A DNA stretch of 64,000 bases, from positions 1,240,001-1,304,000 of the forward strand of contig NZ_CP038026.1 in assembly GCF_004421005.1 (NCBI RefSeq), read 5' to 3'. A program made the position numbers and the translations under genes. How positions within the stretch are numbered: the stretch's first letter is position 1; the number at the start of each line of letters is the position of its first letter. Below the pieces are notes generated by a model. It saw nothing but the letters and a program-made list of their open reading frames with translations, ran no database searches and had not been told where the DNA came from. Below are positions 60,344-64,000 of this stretch, in pieces. This stretch comes from Pseudoduganella plicata. Its GTDB lineage: Bacteria > Pseudomonadota > Gammaproteobacteria > Burkholderiales > Burkholderiaceae_D.

Positions 60344-61115
60344 TTTCATGTTCCCGACGACGCCTACGCAGGCCACCGCGGCCACCGCTTCCAACATGTC
60401 GGCGGCACGCCCTGCCCTGCCTGCCGCGTTCAGTGGTGGCAGCGCCCCCGGCGGCTTCTCGACGGCATTCCGCCAGGTCCAGTCCGACGTGGCCGCGTTT
60501 ATCGCACATGGCGGCGGCGACAGCGCGTCCTCCGGCGCCGAGCTGTCGGCCGATGGCGCAGCACTGCGCGCACGGCTGGCGGCCAGCGTGCTGGGTGGCG
60601 CAGACAGCACTGGCGCCATCGAAGGCGCGGCGGAAGCCGGTGGTATCGACAAGAACCTGCAGCAACAGTTCCTTGCCTCGATCCGCCCCTATGCCGAGGA
60701 GGCCGGCCAGAAGCTGGGGGTCTCGCCCGACATCGTCGCGGCCCATGCGGCACTGGAGTCGGGCTGGGGCCAGCGCCCGCTGCGCAACGGCACGGCGGAC
60801 ACCAACAACCTGTTCGGCATCAAGGCCGGCTCGTCGTGGCAAGGCGACGTGGCGTCGAACGTCACGACCGAATACGAGCACGGCGCGGCACTGAAAAAAG
60901 TGGAGAAGTTTCGCAGCTACCCGGACCAGGCCAGCGCATTCCGCGACTATGCCAGCCTGCTGAGCAACAACCCGCGCTACCAGAACGCGCTGAATGCGGG
61001 CAACGACGCGCACGCGTTCGCCCAAGGCCTGGCACAGGGTGGCTATGCCACCGATCCGGCGTACGCGCAGAAGCTGTCGAAGCTGGCGGCGCGCGTGGCG
61101 AAGACGGATTACTGA
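60330..61115 (+). CDS. Stand-alone FlgJ-type peptidoglycan glucosaminidase (GH73)
   Basis: 261 residues from ATG 60330, overlapping flgN by 14 bp. Residues about 110-255 are a GH73 domain (VSPDIVAAHAALESGWG with catalytic Glu143, NNLFGIKAG, FRSYPDQASAFRDYASLL). The first 100 residues are low complexity and do not resemble the rod-scaffold half found in bifunctional FlgJ. It would cut peptidoglycan for rod or hook passage. Sortable as lateral flagellar muramidase. Confidence 0.82.
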   Translation: MNRSDFMFPTTPTQATAATASNMSAARPALPAAFSGGSAPGGFSTAFRQVQSDVAAFIAHGGGDSASSGAELSADGAALRARLAASVLGGADSTGAIEGAAEAGGIDKNLQQQFLASIRPYAEEAGQKLGVSPDIVAAHAALESGWGQRPLRNGTADTNNLFGIKAGSSWQGDVASNVTTEYEHGAALKKVEKFRSYPDQASAFRDYASLLSNNPRYQNALNAGNDAHAFAQGLAQGGYATDPAYAQKLSKLAARVAKTDY

Positions 61116-61222
61116 TTTTTGGGGACTGGCTCCTTCTCCTGCCTCCTTCAAGGCAAATGTCTTCTGACAGGTGCCTGCATCTGAAAAGGTCCGCAGGCTT
61201 GTTCTTCAACCGGAACCAGGAA

Positions 61223-61253
61223 CCGGGGTCGGACCCGTCGGGTCTGACCCCGG
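61223..61253. repeat. REP-like inverted repeat
   Basis: Arms CCGGGGTCGGACCC and GGGTCTGACCCCGG (13 of 14 pairs match) around GTC, in a non-coding gap. GGGGTC..GACCC dyads recur in Oxalobacteraceae genomes in my recollection; no T-run follows, so it is not a simple terminator. Confidence 0.5.
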
Positions 61254-61366
61254 CCCTGCGCCGTTGGGTTCAATCCCGATCGCCGGCCGCTGACATCATT
61301 CTTAACTCAGCGCCATGCGTACCAGTCCACGGCCGACCGCTACTCCCTGACGCATCCGCGGTCAGC

Positions 61367-61680
61367 TCAGCTTTTGCCCCACCGGCGTAACGCCAGCGCT
61401 CCCAGCCCCAGCAGCAGCATCCCATACGTGGCAGGCTCGGGCACCGGCTTTAGCACGATATCGCGGCCGAACAGCGTGAAGCTGGAAAAGTCCGGATGGT
61501 TACCGCCGTTGTTTTCCCACATGATCCACTACGTGCCGTCCAGCGTCTGTCCCGGCAGGATGGTTTCGTTATCGAACAGCCATGCCCCGCCCTCGTTGCC
61601 GGCGTGGAGGGCGAACACCAGGTCCAGCCCGGCGATCGTCGTCGCCATGTCATCCAATTTAGCAGCCCCACGAGGCCGCG
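61367..61680 (-). pseudogene. Remnant of a PEP-CTERM sorting-signal protein
   Basis: On the minus strand one frame ends VPEPATYGMLLLGLGALALRRWGKS, a PEP-CTERM signal (Pro-Glu-Pro, hydrophobic helix, basic tail). About 65 codons of a secreted-protein-like sequence precede it (AWLFDNETILPGQTLDGT, SSFTLFGRDIVLKP), interrupted by an in-frame TAG and lacking a start and signal peptide. It implies an exosortase system in the genome. Confidence 0.55.
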
Positions 61681-61768
61681 CCGGCGCACATGCCGCGCCC
61701 TTGACGATCTTCTAAGTGTCTGACATTCCGACAGTAGTCGCGATACGAATTCCGCATAAAGCCTTCAG

Positions 61769-62479
61769 TCAGTCGACTGGCTCGACCTGACCGACGTCCG
61801 TCACGCGCGCCCGGATCGTCACGCCGCTGGCGTTTTTCACACGGACCGTGGCACCACGTGCGCCCGTGTCCATTGCCTCTCCCGCCATGCTGACTTCGAC
61901 CTGGTCCCGTTTGGCAACGATGCGCACGGCTTCGCCCCGCTTGACGAGGGTCGGTGCCGCCAGCATGTTTTGCCGTAAAACGGTGCCGGCGCGGATGGTG
62001 CGGCGCGCCGCCGTTTCCTGCAAAACAGCCAGATCGCCGAACGCGTCGGGTGTGCCGGTGATATCGTGGCGCTCCAGCAACACATCTTCCGGCGCCAGTA
62101 TTTTCCCACTTGACAAGTCATTTGCCGCAATGGCAACGCGAGCCGAAATCCGCGCACGGGTGACGAATTCATAGCGCCACCCGCCCGCGTCTGGACAGAT
62201 TGCCACGAAGCGCATCCGCGCAGGACTGCGTACATCCTGCGCCTCCACTCTGGGGACGGCATTGCACGGTCCGATCGGCCGTGTGTTCCTGACAACCTCG
62301 ACTGCAAACTCCGGTTCGACCCAGTTGGACAGTTCGGCATGCCGCTTTAGTTCGACTTGCGCCGCGCGCTGCACCTGGGCGGCAAGCTGTTCCGGCGTGA
62401 CTGGCGCGGCCTCGGAAACTTTAATCGTTCCGATGAGCAACAGAGGCACAATCCGAGGTAAAATTCTTGTGTTGAACAT
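61769..62479 (-). CDS. flgA: Flagellar P-ring assembly chaperone FlgA
   Basis: 236 residues from ATG 62479 (AAAGG 9 nt upstream). Signal peptide ILPRIVPLLLIGTIKVSEA. The SAF-like C-terminal domain is visible: VAANDLSSGKILAPEDVLLE, AARRTIRAGTVLRQNML, VKRGEAVRIVAKRDQVEVSM. It helps FlgI assemble in the periplasm. Divergent from flgB, as in most flg loci. Confidence 0.92.
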   Translation of the reverse strand: MFNTRILPRIVPLLLIGTIKVSEAAPVTPEQLAAQVQRAAQVELKRHAELSNWVEPEFAVEVVRNTRPIGPCNAVPRVEAQDVRSPARMRFVAICPDAGGWRYEFVTRARISARVAIAANDLSSGKILAPEDVLLERHDITGTPDAFGDLAVLQETAARRTIRAGTVLRQNMLAAPTLVKRGEAVRIVAKRDQVEVSMAGEAMDTGARGATVRVKNASGVTIRARVTDVGQVEPVD

Positions 62480-62596
62480 GGGCAATACCTTTAAACGGGA
62501 AGTCAGATCGGTCGACACGTTTGAAGCAATCTGTGACGTGGCCATTTTACATGGGCTGTTCCGCCATGTAGGCGGCTCATTGAAGGAGAGAAACAA

Positions 62597-62959
62597 ATGG
62601 GAATCAATTTCAAGGACGCGACCGGCGTCCACGTCGATGCGCTGCAACTGCGTTCCGAACGCACGCGCATCCTGGCGTCCAATATCGCCAATGAGAATAC
62701 GCCAGGCTACCAGGCCAAGGACATGGACTTCACGGCGTCGATGGCACGGCTCCAGGTGAGCGAGGAAGGCGGGCTGAGCCTGCTGTCCGACAGCGATCCG
62801 CTGTACCGCGTGCCCTTCCACCCGACGGTCGACGGCAACACCGTCGAGATCGGCGTCGAGCAGGCGGCGTTCTCGCAGAACGCGACCGACTTCCAGACCA
62901 GCCTCACCTTCATCAATATGAAGCTGAAGGGTCTGGCCAAGGCCATCAATGGTCAGTGA
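62597..62959 (+). CDS. flgB: Flagellar proximal rod protein FlgB
   Basis: 120 residues; GGAG 9 nt before the start. The rod signature SNIANENTPGYQAKDMDF is at residues 28-45. C-terminal FINMKLKGLAKAI helix. First gene of flgBCD. Confidence 0.95.
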   Translation: MGINFKDATGVHVDALQLRSERTRILASNIANENTPGYQAKDMDFTASMARLQVSEEGGLSLLSDSDPLYRVPFHPTVDGNTVEIGVEQAAFSQNATDFQTSLTFINMKLKGLAKAINGQ

Positions 62960-62984
62960 TCAATCCCGCACTCCGGAGTAAGCG

Positions 62985-63398
62985 ATGAGCTTCAAGGATA
63001 TTTCCCAGATCGCCGGCTCGGCGATGGCAGCACAGACCGTGCGCCTCAACACCGTTGCATCGAACCTGGCCAATGCCGATTCCGTCGCGGGCAACGAAAA
63101 CGATACCTACCGCGCCCGCAAGCCTGTCTTCGCGGCCGTGATGAACGACAGCTCCGATGGCGTCGGCAGCCGTGTTCAGGTGCTGGACGTGGTCGAAAGC
63201 GCGGAGCCGCTGCGCAAGGTCTACGAACCGGACAGCCCGATGGCCAATGCCGAGGGCATGGTGTTCTACCCGAACGTCAACCAGGTGGCCGAGATGACGG
63301 ACATGATGTCTGCCTCGCGCGCCTTTGAAACGAATGTCGAAGTGCTGGGCCGGATCCGGACCATGCAGCAGTCCCTTCTGAAACTGGGTGAAATGTAA
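62985..63398 (+). CDS. flgC: Flagellar proximal rod protein FlgC
   Basis: 137 residues. SNLANADSV in the N-terminal rod motif, YRARKPVF, and the C-terminal NVNQVAEMTDMMSASRAFETNVEVL segment. The stop overlaps the flgD start as TAATG. Confidence 0.95.
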   Translation: MSFKDISQIAGSAMAAQTVRLNTVASNLANADSVAGNENDTYRARKPVFAAVMNDSSDGVGSRVQVLDVVESAEPLRKVYEPDSPMANAEGMVFYPNVNQVAEMTDMMSASRAFETNVEVLGRIRTMQQSLLKLGEM

Positions 63399-64000
63399 TG
63401 GAAACGAATCTGTTCACGAACGCGGCCGGCGCCGGCGCCGCCAATGCCGGCGCCAACGCGGCGCCGGCAGCCAACACGATGAGCGACAGCAAGGAGATGT
63501 TCACCAAGCTGCTGGTCGCGCAGATCCGGAACCAGGATCCGCTGGAGCCATCGGATCCGTCGCAATTCGTCCAGCAGCTGACCCAGCTGTCGCAGACGGA
63601 AGCGATGCAGAACCTCGCTTCGCTGACCAGCAACAGCGCCAGCGTGCTGCAGAGCATGCAGGTGCTGGCCATGGGCGGCCAGGTGGGCTCGGAAGTCATG
63701 GCCCAGACCGATACCGTCAAGCTGGACGGCGCGAAGGTCAACGGCGCCATTACGCTGTCGGGCAACAGCAGCAAGACGACGCTGGTGCTGACCGACGGCG
63801 CCGGCCAGGACCACGAACTGGCACTGGGACCGCTGTCGGCGGGACAGGTGCCGTTCTCGATCGATCCGACGGCGATGGGTCTGCCGGCCGGTTCTTACAA
63901 AATGAAGGTTGTCACCAGCTCGGGCGAGCTTCCACCGGTCGATATCGCCGGTCGCCTGAACAGTGTCCGCCTGGGCTCGAACGGCAGCATTGTGCTGAGC
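63398..64000 (+). CDS. flgD: Flagellar hook-cap protein FlgD (3' end outside window)
   Basis: 201 residues visible, frame open at the edge. An Ala/Gly/Asn-rich N-terminus is followed by the FlgD signature FTKLLVAQIRNQDPLEPSDPSQFVQQLTQLSQTEAMQNL (key: L-L-x-A-Q-x-x-N-Q-D-P-L-x-P) and FlgD Ig-like fold. It scaffolds hook assembly. Confidence 0.95.
   Translation, partial: METNLFTNAAGAGAANAGANAAPAANTMSDSKEMFTKLLVAQIRNQDPLEPSDPSQFVQQLTQLSQTEAMQNLASLTSNSASVLQSMQVLAMGGQVGSEVMAQTDTVKLDGAKVNGAITLSGNSSKTTLVLTDGAGQDHELALGPLSAGQVPFSIDPTAMGLPAGSYKMKVVTSSGELPPVDIAGRLNSVRLGSNGSIVLS

Noticed and set aside
1..64000. CRISPR arrays, rRNA, tRNA genes, insertion sequences, prophage
   Set aside because: No regularly spaced repeats, cloverleaf-like tRNA sequence, rRNA cores or transposase/integrase genes were seen.

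Overview
The window is 64 kb of GC-rich, densely packed bacterial DNA. Gene content (ETF-ubiquinone oxidoreductase, lateral-type flagellar genes, a PEP-CTERM protein remnant, GT41 O-GlcNAc-transferase-like enzymes) suggests a betaproteobacterium of the Oxalobacteraceae, such as Massilia or Duganella. This placement is an inference from protein style, not a proven assignment.

1-17.9 kb: a glycan-tailoring locus. The tail of a LysR regulator is followed by minus-strand operons encoding two methyltransferases, a phytanoyl-CoA-type dioxygenase and a short-chain dehydrogenase, then a Rieske oxygenase, a NeuD/VioB-type hexapeptide acyltransferase, a second SDR and a KASIII-ACP-KASIII set. On the plus strand lie a VioA-type sugar aminotransferase and two large TPR-GT41 glycosyltransferases. 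A housekeeping etfD gene is inserted. Read with the three flagellin genes that follow, this looks like an acyl-viosamine flagellin glycosylation island resembling those of Pseudomonas syringae and P. aeruginosa a-type strains, with extra oxygenases.

17.9-22 kb: three tandem lateral-type (LafA-like) flagellin genes. Each has the same promoter-like element, a conserved leader hairpin and its own terminator. A FliK-like gene and a thioesterase gene follow. 22-28 kb: a frameshifted gene, a GFA protein, a Gfo/Idh-HbpS-like-DeoR operon with a perfect upstream palindrome, and a DUF819 membrane protein.

28-40 kb: a minus-strand osmoadaptation block. It encodes a probable glucosylglycerol synthase/phosphatase fusion (GgpPS), an MscS channel, a BCCT transporter, an outer-membrane porin-like protein, a DUF389 protein and a ClC channel. 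After a degraded stretch comes nhaA, preceded by a compact, highly structured leader RNA that ends in a U-run (candidate riboswitch/attenuator).

40.3-64 kb: a flagellar locus in lateral/Flag-2 order: fliMNPQR-flhBA on the minus strand, then fliEFGHIJ, fliDSTKLA-motAB, flgMN, a stand-alone GH73 glucosaminidase, flgA (minus) and flgBCD running off the end. FliM lacks the N-terminal CheY-binding motif, fliO is not seen and FlhB has NPEH at its autocleavage site. Together the window appears to encode most of a lateral flagellar system, its flagellins and the machinery that decorates them.
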